Shown: positions 1-6,315, counted from the stretch's first letter. The stretch is 6,577 nucleotides of DNA from Pseudomonadota bacterium (GCA_018241985.1 JAFECV010000127.1:1-6577), one strand, 5' to 3'. Made by a program: numbers and translations. The notes: generated by a model not told the origin, from the letters alone.

Positions 1-56
1 CGGCCGGGCCAAGCCCGATCCGCGGCGGTCGCTGGCACGGCCTGCTCCGCGGCCAT
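1..56 (-). CDS. possible 5' end of a divergent gene, cut by the window edge
   Basis: On the minus strand an ATG at 56-54 opens a frame that runs off the left edge without a stop and reads MAAEQAVPATAADRAWPG. The bases just before it read GAGACAA, a modest Shine-Dalgarno-like stretch, and third positions are mostly G or C. Against it, all three plus-strand frames are also open across most of this stretch. One of them ends in TGA at 66-68 and could equally be the 3' tail of an upstream plus-strand gene (last residues LLRGHLSH). Eighteen residues are too few to recognise a family, so no function is proposed. If real, this gene and the channel gene would be divergent with 56 bases between their start codons. 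Confidence 0.25.
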   Translation of the reverse strand, partial: MAAEQAVPATAADRAWPG

Positions 57-112
57 TTGTCTCATTGAGTTTCGTCTGCGGTGGGCGGTGCGACGCACCG
101 TGGAGAACTGAC

Positions 113-1414
113 ATGGCGGGTGCCGGCGTACCGACCGTGATAGCGCTGACGCCGCGCATCGACGACCTGCAGGACTGGTTCCAGGCGCTGACGCGGCCGA
201 CCGCGCTGCTCGAACTGCTCGTGCTCGCGGTCTGCTTCATCGTGGCCTGGGCGCTGGCCTGGCTCGGGCGCCGCGTTGCGCATCCGGACGCGCATTCGAT
301 CTGGTACGGCCGCAAGCTGTTCGACGGGGTGATGTTCCCGCTGCTGCTGCTGTGCGCGGGCGTGGTTGCGCGCGAGCTGCTCGAGAACCGGATCCCGTTC
401 GCGGTGTTCCGCATCGCGCTGCCGGTGCTGGTGTCGCTCGCGGCGATCCGGCTCGGCGTCAAGGTGCTGCAGGCGGCGTTCCGCCACGCGCCGCTGGTGC
501 GGGCGCTCGAGCGCACCGTGTCCTGGCTCGCGTGGATCGCGGTCGTGCTGTGGATCACGGGCTTCCTGCCGTTGCTGCTCGATCAGCTCGACAGGATCAC
601 CTGGAAGCTCGGCGGCAGCCGCATCTCGGTCACCGACTTGATCACCGGCGCGCTCATGACCGGCGTGGTGCTGCTGATCGCGCTGTGGATCTCGTCGGCG
701 ATCGAGACGCGGCTGCTGCGCAACGCGAGCGGCAACGAACTGTCGGTGCGCAAGGCGATCAGCAATGCGATCCGCGCGGTGCTGGTGTTCGTCGGCCTGC
801 TGCTCGCGCTGTCGGCGGCGGGCATCGACCTGACCGCGCTCTCGGTGCTGGGCGGCGCGATCGGCGTCGGCATCGGCATCGGCCTGCAGCAGCTGGCGGC
901 CAACTACGTCAGCGGCTTCGTCATCCTGGCCGAGCGCCAGCTGCGCATCGGCGACAACGTGCGCGTCGACGGCTTCGAGGGCCGCATCACCGACGTGACC
1001 GCGCGCTACACGCAGATCCGGTCCACGGCGGGGCGCGAGTCCATCGTGCCGAACGCGATGATGACCACGCAGCGCGTGGAAAACCTGTCGCTGTCGGACC
1101 GCAACGTCTGGCTCTCGACGGTCCTGACGGTCGGCCAGGACAGCGATGTCGATCTGGTGATCCGGCTGCTGGTCGACGCGGCGCTGCAGAGCCCGCGCGT
1201 GCTGCGCCAGCCCGGGCCGATGGCGGCGCTGTCGGCGTTTCCCGCCGACGGGCTGGAATTCACGGTCGGCTACTGGATTGCCGACCCCGAGAACGGGCAG
1301 CTCGGGCTGCGTTCCGAGATCAACCTGGCGATCCTGCGTGCGCTGCGCGCGCACGGCATCGAACTGCCGTATCCGCAGCGCGTGCTGCGCCGCTATCGCT
1401 CCGATTCCGCGTGA
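113..1414 (+). CDS. MscS-family mechanosensitive ion channel protein
   Basis: This 433-residue inner-membrane protein belongs to the small-conductance mechanosensitive channel family, whose members open under membrane tension and release solutes during hypo-osmotic shock. Hydrophobic segments lie at about residues 31-51, 71-88, 98-119, 133-155, 174-196 and 216-236. They are followed by the pore-lining helix at about 240-268, with the Gly/Ala-rich pattern GGAIGVGIGIGLQQLAANYV. The soluble MscS beta domain follows (LRIGDNVRVDGFEGRITDV, about 277-295; then ESIVPNAMM, about 309-317), and an alpha/beta C-terminal domain ends near LPYPQRVLR. With these extra N-terminal helices it is larger than the roughly 286-residue, three-helix E. 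coli MscS. ATG 113 is chosen because GGAG at 102-105 sits 7 bases upstream; an in-frame TTG at 65 would add 16 unconvincing residues. Family is confident; ion selectivity and physiological role cannot be read from sequence. Confidence 0.92.
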   Translation: MAGAGVPTVIALTPRIDDLQDWFQALTRPTALLELLVLAVCFIVAWALAWLGRRVAHPDAHSIWYGRKLFDGVMFPLLLLCAGVVARELLENRIPFAVFRIALPVLVSLAAIRLGVKVLQAAFRHAPLVRALERTVSWLAWIAVVLWITGFLPLLLDQLDRITWKLGGSRISVTDLITGALMTGVVLLIALWISSAIETRLLRNASGNELSVRKAISNAIRAVLVFVGLLLALSAAGIDLTALSVLGGAIGVGIGIGLQQLAANYVSGFVILAERQLRIGDNVRVDGFEGRITDVTARYTQIRSTAGRESIVPNAMMTTQRVENLSLSDRNVWLSTVLTVGQDSDVDLVIRLLVDAALQSPRVLRQPGPMAALSAFPADGLEFTVGYWIADPENGQLGLRSEINLAILRALRAHGIELPYPQRVLRRYRSDSA

Positions 1415-1425
1415 CGGCGGCGCGA

Positions 1426-1453
1426 AACCGATGCGGCCGCGCAGATTTCGGTT
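1426..1453 (+). other. imperfect stem-loop after the channel gene
   Basis: AACCGATGCG (1426-1435) can pair with CGCA (1440-1443) plus TCGGTT (1448-1453), giving ten base pairs around a GCCG loop with a four-base bulge (GATT). It begins 11 bases after the stop codon of the channel gene. It is followed by ATCAT and an A-run rather than a T-run, so it is not a canonical intrinsic terminator. It may be a weak 3' end structure or chance in GC-rich DNA. Confidence 0.25.
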
Positions 1454-1458
1454 ATCAT
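1453..1458 (+). promoter_or_regulatory. weak -10-like hexamer TATCAT upstream of etfB
   Basis: TATCAT matches the sigma-70 -10 consensus TATAAT at five of six positions. No good -35 hexamer lies 16-18 bases upstream, where the sequence is GC-rich. If it is used, transcription would start at about 1465, inside the palindrome at 1461-1482, which is a typical arrangement for repression. A competing candidate is TAGAAT at 1517-1522, also five of six and also without a clear -35. Neither is more than a suggestion. Confidence 0.25.
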
Positions 1459-1460
1459 AA

Positions 1461-1482
1461 AAAAAGAACGGTCGTGCTATTT
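1461..1482 (+). promoter_or_regulatory. operator-like palindrome upstream of etfBA
   Basis: This dyad is centred between 1471 and 1472. The core AGAACGGTCGTGCT (1465-1478) is self-complementary except for one mismatched pair (A1467 against G1476) and the two central bases, which are not complementary. Outside the core, after one more mismatched pair, AAA (1461-1463) pairs with TTT (1480-1482). Such a length and layout suit a dimeric repressor, for example of the TetR type. In betaproteobacteria, TetR-family regulators control fatty-acid and branched-chain acyl-CoA catabolism, and etf genes are plausible members of such regulons. The regulator's identity is inference. The site ends 100 bases before the etfB start codon. 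Confidence 0.5.
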
Positions 1483-1486
1483 CCCT

Positions 1487-1505
1487 GGGCGACGCCGAAT
1501 CGCCC
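1487..1505 (+). other. GC-rich stem-loop in the etfB leader
   Basis: GGGCGA (1487-1492) and TCGCCC (1500-1505) form a perfect 6-bp stem with a seven-base loop. A further G/C-rich stretch ending in GGGCCC (1511-1516) follows. There is no T-run after it, so it is unlikely to be a terminator. It lies between the operator-like palindrome and TAGAAT (1517-1522), so it may be part of the promoter region or simply chance at this base composition. Confidence 0.25.
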
Positions 1506-1582
1506 GGGGCGGGCCCTAGAATCAATGCGGTGGCGCTGGTGCTGGTGCCTGTCTGGTCAAATTCTTTAGCGGAGTCGTGAAG

Positions 1583-2335
1583 ATGAAAATCCTGGTCGCA
1601 GTCAAGCGCGTGGTCGACTACAACGTGAAGGTGCGGGTCAAGAGCGACGGCACCGGCGTGGACATCGCCAACGTGAAGATGAGCATGAACCCGTTCGACG
1701 AGATCGCCGTCGAAGAGGCGGTGCGCCTGAAGGAGAAGGGCGCCGCCACCGAGATCATCGCCGTCTCCTGCGGCGTCGCCCAATGCCAGGAAACACTGCG
1801 CACCGCGATGGCGATCGGCGCCGACCGCGGCATCCTGGTGCAAAGCGACGCCGAACTGCAGCCGCTCGCGGTGGCCAAGCTGCTGAAGGCGCTGGTCGAC
1901 AAGGAGCAGCCCGGCCTCGTGATCCTGGGCAAGCAGGCGATCGACGACGACTGCAACCAGACCGGCCAGATGCTGGCCGCGCTGGCGGATCTGCCGCAGG
2001 CCACGTTCGCGAGCAAGGTCGAGATCGAGGGCGAGGCCAAGGCCAAGGTCACCCGCGAGATCGACGGCGGACTCGAGACCGAGCAGATCAGCCTGCCGGC
2101 GGTCGTCACCACCGACCTGCGCCTGAACGAGCCGCGCTACGTGACGCTGCCCAACATCATGAAGGCGAAGAAGAAGCCGCTCGAGACCCTGAAGCCCGAG
2201 GACCTGGGGGTCGATGTCGCGCCGCGCCTGAAGACCCTGAAGGTGGCCGAACCGCCCAAGCGCGGCGCCGGCATCAAGGTGCCCGACGTCGCCACGCTGG
2301 TCGACAAGCTCAAGAACGAAGCGAAGGTCATCTGA
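1583..2335 (+). CDS. etfB: electron transfer flavoprotein beta subunit
   Basis: EtfB is the small subunit of the soluble cytoplasmic EtfAB heterodimer. The dimer takes electrons from acyl-CoA dehydrogenases and normally passes them to membrane ETF:ubiquinone oxidoreductase; the beta subunit binds AMP and contacts the partner dehydrogenase. The 250-residue length is typical of the family. The N-terminus [20 protein letters not shown] is characteristic. [20 protein letters not shown] (116-135) is the conserved nucleotide-binding region. [16 protein letters not shown] (171-186) leads into [10 protein letters not shown] (189-198), the recognition loop that docks on dehydrogenases in characterised ETFs. 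ATG 1583 is preferred over the in-frame GTG at 1577 because GGAG at 1571-1574 is eight bases from the ATG but only two from the GTG, and family members begin MKILVAVK. The gene is first of the etfBA pair and probably controlled from the region at about 1450-1525. Confidence 0.97.
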   Translation: MKILVAVKRVVDYNVKVRVKSDGTGVDIANVKMSMNPFDEIAVEEAVRLKEKGAATEIIAVSCGVAQCQETLRTAMAIGADRGILVQSDAELQPLAVAKLLKALVDKEQPGLVILGKQAIDDDCNQTGQMLAALADLPQATFASKVEIEGEAKAKVTREIDGGLETEQISLPAVVTTDLRLNEPRYVTLPNIMKAKKKPLETLKPEDLGVDVAPRLKTLKVAEPPKRGAGIKVPDVATLVDKLKNEAKVI

Positions 2336-2372
2336 CCCTTTGCGCTGACCGGACCCCAGGAGAACATTCACC

Positions 2373-3305
2373 ATGACCGCACTCGTCATCGCCGAACACG
2401 ACAACGCCCAGCTCAAGAGCGCCACCCTGAACACCGTCACCGCTGCCGCCGCCTGCGGCGGCGAAGTCCATGTGCTGGTGGCCGGCCACAACGCGGCCGC
2501 CGTCGCGCAGGCCGCCGCCAAAGTCGCCGGCGTCACCAAGGTGCTGCACGCCGACGGCGAGCCGCTCGCGCACGCGCTGGCCGAGAACGTCGCCGCCCAG
2601 GTGCTGGCGCTGGCCAAGAACTACAGCCACATCCTGTTTCCCGCGACCGCCAGCGGCAAGAACGTCGCGCCGCGGGTTGCGGCCAAGCTCGATGTCGCGC
2701 AGATCAGCGACATCAGCAAGGTCGATAGCCCCGACACCTTCGAGCGCCCGATCTACGCCGGCAACGCGATCGCCACCGTGCAAAGCGCCGATGCGACCAA
2801 GGTGATCACGGTGCGCGGCACCGGGTTCGACGCGGCACCGGCCGAGGGCGGCAGCGCCCAGGTCGAGACCATCGCGCCCATCGCCGACAGCGGCAAATCG
2901 AGCTTTGCCGGCGCCGAGATCGCGAAGAACGACCGCCCGGAGCTGACCGCGGCCAAGATCATCGTCTCGGGCGGCCGCGCTTTAGGCAGCGCCGAGAAAT
3001 TCAACGAGGTGATGACGCCGCTGGCGGACAAGCTCGGTGCAGCCATCGGTGCCAGCCGCGCCGCGGTCGACGCCGGCTACGCCGCGAACGACCTGCAGGT
3101 CGGGCAGACCGGCAAGATCGTCGCGCCCGAGCTGTACATCGCCTGCGGCATCTCCGGGGCGATCCAGCACCTGGCCGGCATGAAGGACTCCAAGGTGATC
3201 GTCGCGATCAACAAGGACGAAGAGGCGCCGATCTTCTCGGTGGCCGACTACGGCCTGGTGGCGGACCTGTTCACCGCGGTGCCCGAGCTGGTGAAGGCGC
3301 TGTAA
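2373..3305 (+). CDS. etfA: electron transfer flavoprotein alpha subunit
   Basis: EtfA is the FAD-carrying subunit of the EtfAB electron carrier. Its 310 residues match the usual bacterial length. The N-terminal domain (about 1-185) begins [11 protein letters not shown]. The C-terminal FAD domain contains [12 protein letters not shown] (199-210), SRAAVDAG (228-235) and [20 protein letters not shown] (242-261). It also carries the family signature running from LYIACGISG (254-262) through QHLAGM (265-270) to VAIN (277-280). The FAD-contacting Arg in GRAL and the Ser-Arg of SRAAVDAG are present, so the subunit looks intact. The start at 2373 follows AGGAG (2358-2362) with a ten-base spacer. It lies 37 bases after etfB with no terminator between, so the two genes are almost certainly cotranscribed. 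Codon use matches the neighbours. Confidence 0.97.
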   Translation: MTALVIAEHDNAQLKSATLNTVTAAAACGGEVHVLVAGHNAAAVAQAAAKVAGVTKVLHADGEPLAHALAENVAAQVLALAKNYSHILFPATASGKNVAPRVAAKLDVAQISDISKVDSPDTFERPIYAGNAIATVQSADATKVITVRGTGFDAAPAEGGSAQVETIAPIADSGKSSFAGAEIAKNDRPELTAAKIIVSGGRALGSAEKFNEVMTPLADKLGAAIGASRAAVDAGYAANDLQVGQTGKIVAPELYIACGISGAIQHLAGMKDSKVIVAINKDEEAPIFSVADYGLVADLFTAVPELVKAL

Positions 3306-3320
3306 GCGCGCACCGAGCAT

Positions 3321-3335
3321 TTCTGCGCAGCAGAA
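3321..3335 (+). other. small perfect hairpin after etfA
   Basis: TTCTGC (3321-3326) and GCAGAA (3330-3335) pair perfectly around a three-base loop, 16 bases after the etfA stop codon. The plus strand continues AAGCG, with no T-run. It stands two bases before a stronger hairpin at 3338-3364. It could protect the 3' end of etfBA mRNA or be part of a compound structure with the next hairpin. With only six pairs, chance is possible. Confidence 0.4.
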
Positions 3336-3337
3336 AA

Positions 3338-3364
3338 GCGTACCGGCGGTTCTCGCCGGTACGC
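3338..3364 (-). terminator. 11-bp perfect hairpin with a T-tract on the minus-strand side
   Basis: GCGTACCGGCG (3338-3348) and CGCCGGTACGC (3354-3364) form a perfect 11-bp, mostly GC stem with a five-base loop. Read on the minus strand, the stem is followed directly by TTTT (complement of AAAA at 3334-3337), the geometry of an intrinsic terminator. On the plus strand it is followed by CCTGACGTCG with no T-run, so for the etf message it is more likely a stability or attenuation structure than a strong terminator. No minus-strand gene is visible that would need it, so blocking antisense transcription is only a possibility. Confidence 0.5.
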
Positions 3365-3405
3365 CCTGACGTCGACCCACGATTTCAAATTCAAGGAGAC
3401 AGGAC

Positions 3406-5226
3406 ATGAGCTACGTCGCCCCCGTGCGGGACATGCTGTTCGACATGGAGCATCTGGCGCGAATCGAAGAGGTCGCGCAACTGCCCGGCTTCGAAGATGC
3501 GGGGTTGGAGACGGCCGCCGCGGTGCTGGCCGAATGCGCGAAGCTCAACGAGGGCGTGCTCGCGCCGCTGAACTTTGAAGGCGACAAGAACCCGTCGAGT
3601 TGGAAGGACGGCGTCGTGACCACGACCCCCGGCTTTCGCGACGCGTTCCGGCAGTACACCGAAGGCGGCTGGCAGGGCCTGCAGCATCCGGTCGACTTCG
3701 GCGGCCAGGGGCTGCCGAAGACCATCGGCGCGCCCTGCATCGAAATCCTCAACAGCGCGAACATGAGCTTTGCACTGTGCCCGCTGCTGACCGACGGCGC
3801 GATCGAGGCGCTGCTGACCGCCGGCTCCGATGCGCTCAAGGGCAAGTACCTCGAGAAACTCGTCAGCGGGCAGTGGACCGGCACGATGAACCTGACCGAG
3901 CCGCAGGCGGGCAGTGACCTTGCGGCAGTGCGCAGCCGCGCCGAGCCGCGGCCGGACGGCAGCTACCGGGTGTTCGGCACCAAGATCTTCATCACCTACG
4001 GCGAGCATGACATGGCCGAGAACATCGTGCACCTGGTGCTGGCGCGCGTCGCTGGTGCGCCGGAAGGGGTGAAGGGGATCAGCCTGTTCGTCGTGCCGAA
4101 GTTCCTGGTGAACGACGACGGCAGCATCGGCGCGCGCAACGACGTGCAGTGCGTCAGCATCGAGCACAAGCTCGGCATCAAGGCCAGCCCGACCGCGGTG
4201 CTGCAGTACGGCGACGGCATCAAAGGCAGCGTCGCCGACAAGGGCGGCCCGGGCGCCGTCGGCTTCCTGGTCGGCGAAGAGAACCGCGGCCTCGAGTACA
4301 TGTTCATCATGATGAACGCCGCGCGCTACGCGGTCGGCGTGCAGGGCATCGCGATCGCCGAGCGCGCCTACCAGAAGGCCGCGGCGTTCGCGCGCGAGCG
4401 GGTGCAGTCGCGCCCGGTCGACGGCTCGACCAAGGGCGCGGCGCCCATCATCCACCACCCGGACGTGCGGCGCATGCTGATGACGATGCGCGCGTACACC
4501 GAAGGCTGCCGCGCGCTCGCGATCGCGTCGGCCGCCGCCTACGACGCCTCGCATCACCATCCCGACGCCAAGGCACGCCAGGACAACGCCGCCTTCTACG
4601 AATTCATGGTGCCGCTGGTCAAGGGCTACAGCACCGAGATGAGCCTGGAGGTGGCGAGCCTGGGCGTGCAGGTGCACGGCGGCATGGGCTTCATCGAGGA
4701 GACCGGCGCCGCGCAGTACCTGCGCGACGCGAAGATCCTGACGATCTACGAAGGCACGACCGCGATCCAGTCGAACGACCTGGTCGGGCGCAAGACCGCG
4801 CGCGACGGCGGAGCGGCGGCGCGCGCCGTCGCCGCCCAGGTCGAGGCGACCGAGGCCGAACTGCGCCGGCGGACCAGCGACGCGGGCCGTGCGGTGGCCG
4901 CTCGCCTCGCCGCCGCGCGCGAGGCCTTCCTGCGCGCGGTCGACTTCATCGCCGGCCATGCGAAGACCGATCCGAACGCGGCCTATGCCGGCAGCGTTCC
5001 GTACCTGCTGCTCGCCGGCAACCTGATGGCCGGCTGGCAGATGGCGCGTTCGCTGATCGCGGCCGAGGACCAGCTCGCCGCCGGTGTCGATGCCGCGTTC
5101 ATGCAGGCCAAGATCACGACCGCGCGTTTCTACGCCGATCACATCCTGGTGAAGGCGCCGGGCCTCGCGCTGAGCATCGTCGAAGGCGCGGCCAGCGTGA
5201 CCGCACTTCCGCTCGACGCATTCTGA
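3406..5226 (+). CDS. acyl-CoA dehydrogenase, long form with extra C-terminal domain
   Basis: This 606-residue flavoenzyme introduces an alpha,beta double bond into an acyl-CoA and passes electrons to ETF. It is longer than the roughly 380-residue classical form. The N-terminal segment [15 protein letters not shown] and an additional domain after about residue 465 place it with the family that includes the 3-methylmercaptopropionyl-CoA dehydrogenase DmdC. In order come the N-terminal extension (1-33), the alpha-helical N domain (about 37-155), the middle beta domain with [13 protein letters not shown] (161-173), the C-terminal helical FAD domain with [13 protein letters not shown] (422-434), and the extra domain. 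IYEGTTAIQ (447-455) carries Glu449, the expected catalytic base. AAGGAG (3393-3398), seven bases before the ATG, fixes the start. Its position 100 bases after etfA fits its electron acceptor. The substrate is not determined; many relatives are annotated simply as acyl-CoA dehydrogenase, so a dmdC name would be unsafe. Confidence 0.95.
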   Translation: MSYVAPVRDMLFDMEHLARIEEVAQLPGFEDAGLETAAAVLAECAKLNEGVLAPLNFEGDKNPSSWKDGVVTTTPGFRDAFRQYTEGGWQGLQHPVDFGGQGLPKTIGAPCIEILNSANMSFALCPLLTDGAIEALLTAGSDALKGKYLEKLVSGQWTGTMNLTEPQAGSDLAAVRSRAEPRPDGSYRVFGTKIFITYGEHDMAENIVHLVLARVAGAPEGVKGISLFVVPKFLVNDDGSIGARNDVQCVSIEHKLGIKASPTAVLQYGDGIKGSVADKGGPGAVGFLVGEENRGLEYMFIMMNAARYAVGVQGIAIAERAYQKAAAFARERVQSRPVDGSTKGAAPIIHHPDVRRMLMTMRAYTEGCRALAIASAAAYDASHHHPDAKARQDNAAFYEFMVPLVKGYSTEMSLEVASLGVQVHGGMGFIEETGAAQYLRDAKILTIYEGTTAIQSNDLVGRKTARDGGAAARAVAAQVEATEAELRRRTSDAGRAVAARLAAAREAFLRAVDFIAGHAKTDPNAAYAGSVPYLLLAGNLMAGWQMARSLIAAEDQLAAGVDAAFMQAKITTARFYADHILVKAPGLALSIVEGAASVTALPLDAF

Positions 5227-5228
5227 TT

Positions 5229-5293
5229 TGCTATGAATTGAATAGCATATAGTGAAGGAACCGCCTTCGCTTCGGCGCTATTTCTTTTAAAAA
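5229..5293. repeat. palindromic intergenic element resembling a Comamonadaceae dispersed repeat
   Basis: Starting two bases after the dehydrogenase stop codon, this AT-richer patch contains TGCTAT (5229-5234) and ATAGCA (5242-5247) as a perfect 6-bp stem with a seven-base loop. Then TAGTG (5250-5254) can pair with CGCTA (5276-5280) with one G-U pair; an alternative inner stem is GAAGG (5254-5258) with CCTTC (5264-5268). A T-rich tail, TTTCTTTT (5281-5288), follows. The order TGCTAT, AATT, ATAGC, then TAG and GCGCTATTT arms resembles short dispersed elements I recall between genes in Comamonadaceae genomes. Only one copy is present here, so repeat status is inference. The last arm plus T-rich tail could also act as a plus-strand terminator for the dehydrogenase gene. 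Confidence 0.45.
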
Positions 5294-5294
5294 C

Positions 5295-5319
5295 CGGTGA
5301 AGGTCGCCGACCTTCACCG
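5295..5319 (-). terminator. 11-bp perfect hairpin just before the nitronate monooxygenase start, with a minus-side T-tract
   Basis: CGGTGAAGGTC (5295-5305) and GACCTTCACCG (5309-5319) form a perfect 11-bp stem closed by the three-base loop GCC. On the minus strand the stem is followed by GGTTTTTAAAAG, a good intrinsic terminator tail. On the plus strand it is followed by CTACCACGACC and then the ATG at 5331. Minus-strand transcripts running back from the convergent gene at the right edge would meet it after crossing the nitronate monooxygenase gene. For plus-strand mRNA it is a structured leader element ending 11 bases before the start codon. Confidence 0.5.
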
Positions 5320-5330
5320 CTACCACGACC

Positions 5331-6284
5331 ATGTCCAGACTGCCCGCACCGCTCGACCGGATCTCGTTTCCCGTGATCGGCTCGCCGCTGTTCATCATCA
5401 GCAACCCGAAGCTGGTGATCGCGCAGTGCACCAGCGGCGTGCTCGGCGCGATGCCGTCGCTGAACGCGCGCCCGGTGTCGCAGCTCGATGAATGGCTGGC
5501 TGAAGTTACAGAGGCGCTCGCCGCCTGGGACCGCGCGCATCCCGAGGCACCCGCCGCGCCGTTCGCGGTGAACCAGATCGTGCACAAGAGCAACGACCGG
5601 CTCGAGCAGGACATGGCGCTGTGCGTCAAGTACAAGGTGCCGGTCTACATCACGTCGCTCGGTGCGCGCGAGGACATCAACGCCGCGGCGCATGCTTACG
5701 GCGGCGTGGTGCTGCACGACGTGATCAACGACCGCTTCGCGCGCAAGGCGATCGAGAAGGGCGCGGACGGACTGATCGCGGTGGCAGCCGGGGCGGGAGG
5801 CCATGCCGGGGTGAAGAGCCCGTTCGCGTTGATCCAGGAGATCCGCGCGTGGTTCGACGGGCCGTTGGCCTTGAGTGGATCGATCTCGACCGGCGCCGCG
5901 GTGCTGGCCGCGCAGGCGATGGGCGCGGACTTCGCGTACATCGGCACCGCGTTCATCGCGACCGAGGAGGCGAGGGCGGTCGAAGCGTACAAGCAGGCGA
6001 TCGTCGCCGGGACGTCGGACGACATCGTCTACAGCAACCTGTTCACCGGCGTGCACGGCAACTACCTCGCGCCGAGCATCCGCGCGGCCGGGCTCGACCC
6101 GGAACAGTTGCCGGTCAGCGACCCGAGCAAGATGAACTTCGGCGGCGACAAGACCAAGGCCTGGAAGGACATCTGGGGCAGCGGCCAGGGCATAGGCGCG
6201 GTCAGCCGGGTGCAGCACGCGGCCGACTACATCGCGCAGCTCAAACTCGAGTATGCGCAGGCGCGGGCGCGGCTCGCGCTTTGA
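5331..6284 (+). CDS. nitronate monooxygenase (2-nitropropane dioxygenase) family flavoprotein
   Basis: This is a 317-residue FMN-dependent TIM-barrel protein of the nitronate monooxygenase family, whose characterised members oxidise alkyl nitronates or propionate-3-nitronate to carbonyl products and nitrite. The N-terminus has RISFPVIGSPLFIISNP (10-26), the first barrel strand. GADGLIAVAAGAGGHAG (144-160) contains His158, the expected active-site histidine. LSGSISTG (181-188) and MGADFAYIGTAF (197-208) are the usual FMN-phosphate-binding region, and WGSGQGIGAV (282-291) is a conserved C-terminal motif. ATG 5331 is the only credible start because the family N-terminus begins here, although no Shine-Dalgarno is visible in 5320-5330. 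It follows the dehydrogenase by 104 bases in the same direction and may or may not share its transcript. True substrate is unknown; such proteins are often annotated on fold alone, and enoyl-reductase-like relatives exist. Confidence 0.9.
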   Translation: MSRLPAPLDRISFPVIGSPLFIISNPKLVIAQCTSGVLGAMPSLNARPVSQLDEWLAEVTEALAAWDRAHPEAPAAPFAVNQIVHKSNDRLEQDMALCVKYKVPVYITSLGAREDINAAAHAYGGVVLHDVINDRFARKAIEKGADGLIAVAAGAGGHAGVKSPFALIQEIRAWFDGPLALSGSISTGAAVLAAQAMGADFAYIGTAFIATEEARAVEAYKQAIVAGTSDDIVYSNLFTGVHGNYLAPSIRAAGLDPEQLPVSDPSKMNFGGDKTKAWKDIWGSGQGIGAVSRVQHAADYIAQLKLEYAQARARLAL

Positions 6285-6292
6285 CCCTGAGC

Positions 6293-6310
6293 GCGCTGCG
6301 ACCGTAGCGC
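6293..6310. other. short stem-loop between convergent genes
   Basis: GCGCT (6293-6297) and AGCGC (6306-6310) can form a 5-bp stem with an eight-base loop in the 31-base gap between the two convergent stop codons. There is no T-run on either side, so it is at best a weak factor-independent terminator and may be chance in GC-rich sequence. Confidence 0.2.
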
Positions 6311-6315
6311 CGGGA

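Noticed and set aside
65..112. TTG start giving a 449-residue channel protein
   Set aside because: The added residues are not hydrophobic or family-like. The ATG at 113 has GGAG seven bases upstream.
1459..1465. Run of seven A as a possible slippage site or terminator tail
   Set aside because: It is in a non-coding gap, so slippage has no coding effect, and an A-run after a stem on the plus strand is not a terminator. It is better explained as one flank of the palindrome.
1527..1560. GCTGGT-type direct repeats before etfB as a possible regulatory repeat
   Set aside because: Two or three short copies in GC-rich sequence are within chance expectation, and no spacing pattern suggests binding sites.
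1577..1582. GTG start giving a 252-residue EtfB
   Set aside because: It lies only two bases from the GGAG motif; the ATG at 1583 has proper spacing and gives the family N-terminus.
62..2617. 851-codon open frame on the minus strand spanning the channel gene, etfB and the start of etfA
   Set aside because: Its product is dominated by R, Q, H, D and A in low-complexity runs and it lies antisense to three well-identified genes. Long antisense frames are expected in GC-rich DNA with strong third-position bias.
3391..5142. 583-codon open frame on the minus strand opposite the acyl-CoA dehydrogenase gene
   Set aside because: It has the same compositional signature of an antisense shadow, and the plus-strand gene is clearly the real one from its motifs and ribosome binding site.
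5297..5491. 64-codon plus-strand frame beginning in the hairpin before the nitronate monooxygenase gene
   Set aside because: It overlaps the real gene in another frame, has a GTG start buried in a stem, and its product is a compositional shadow.
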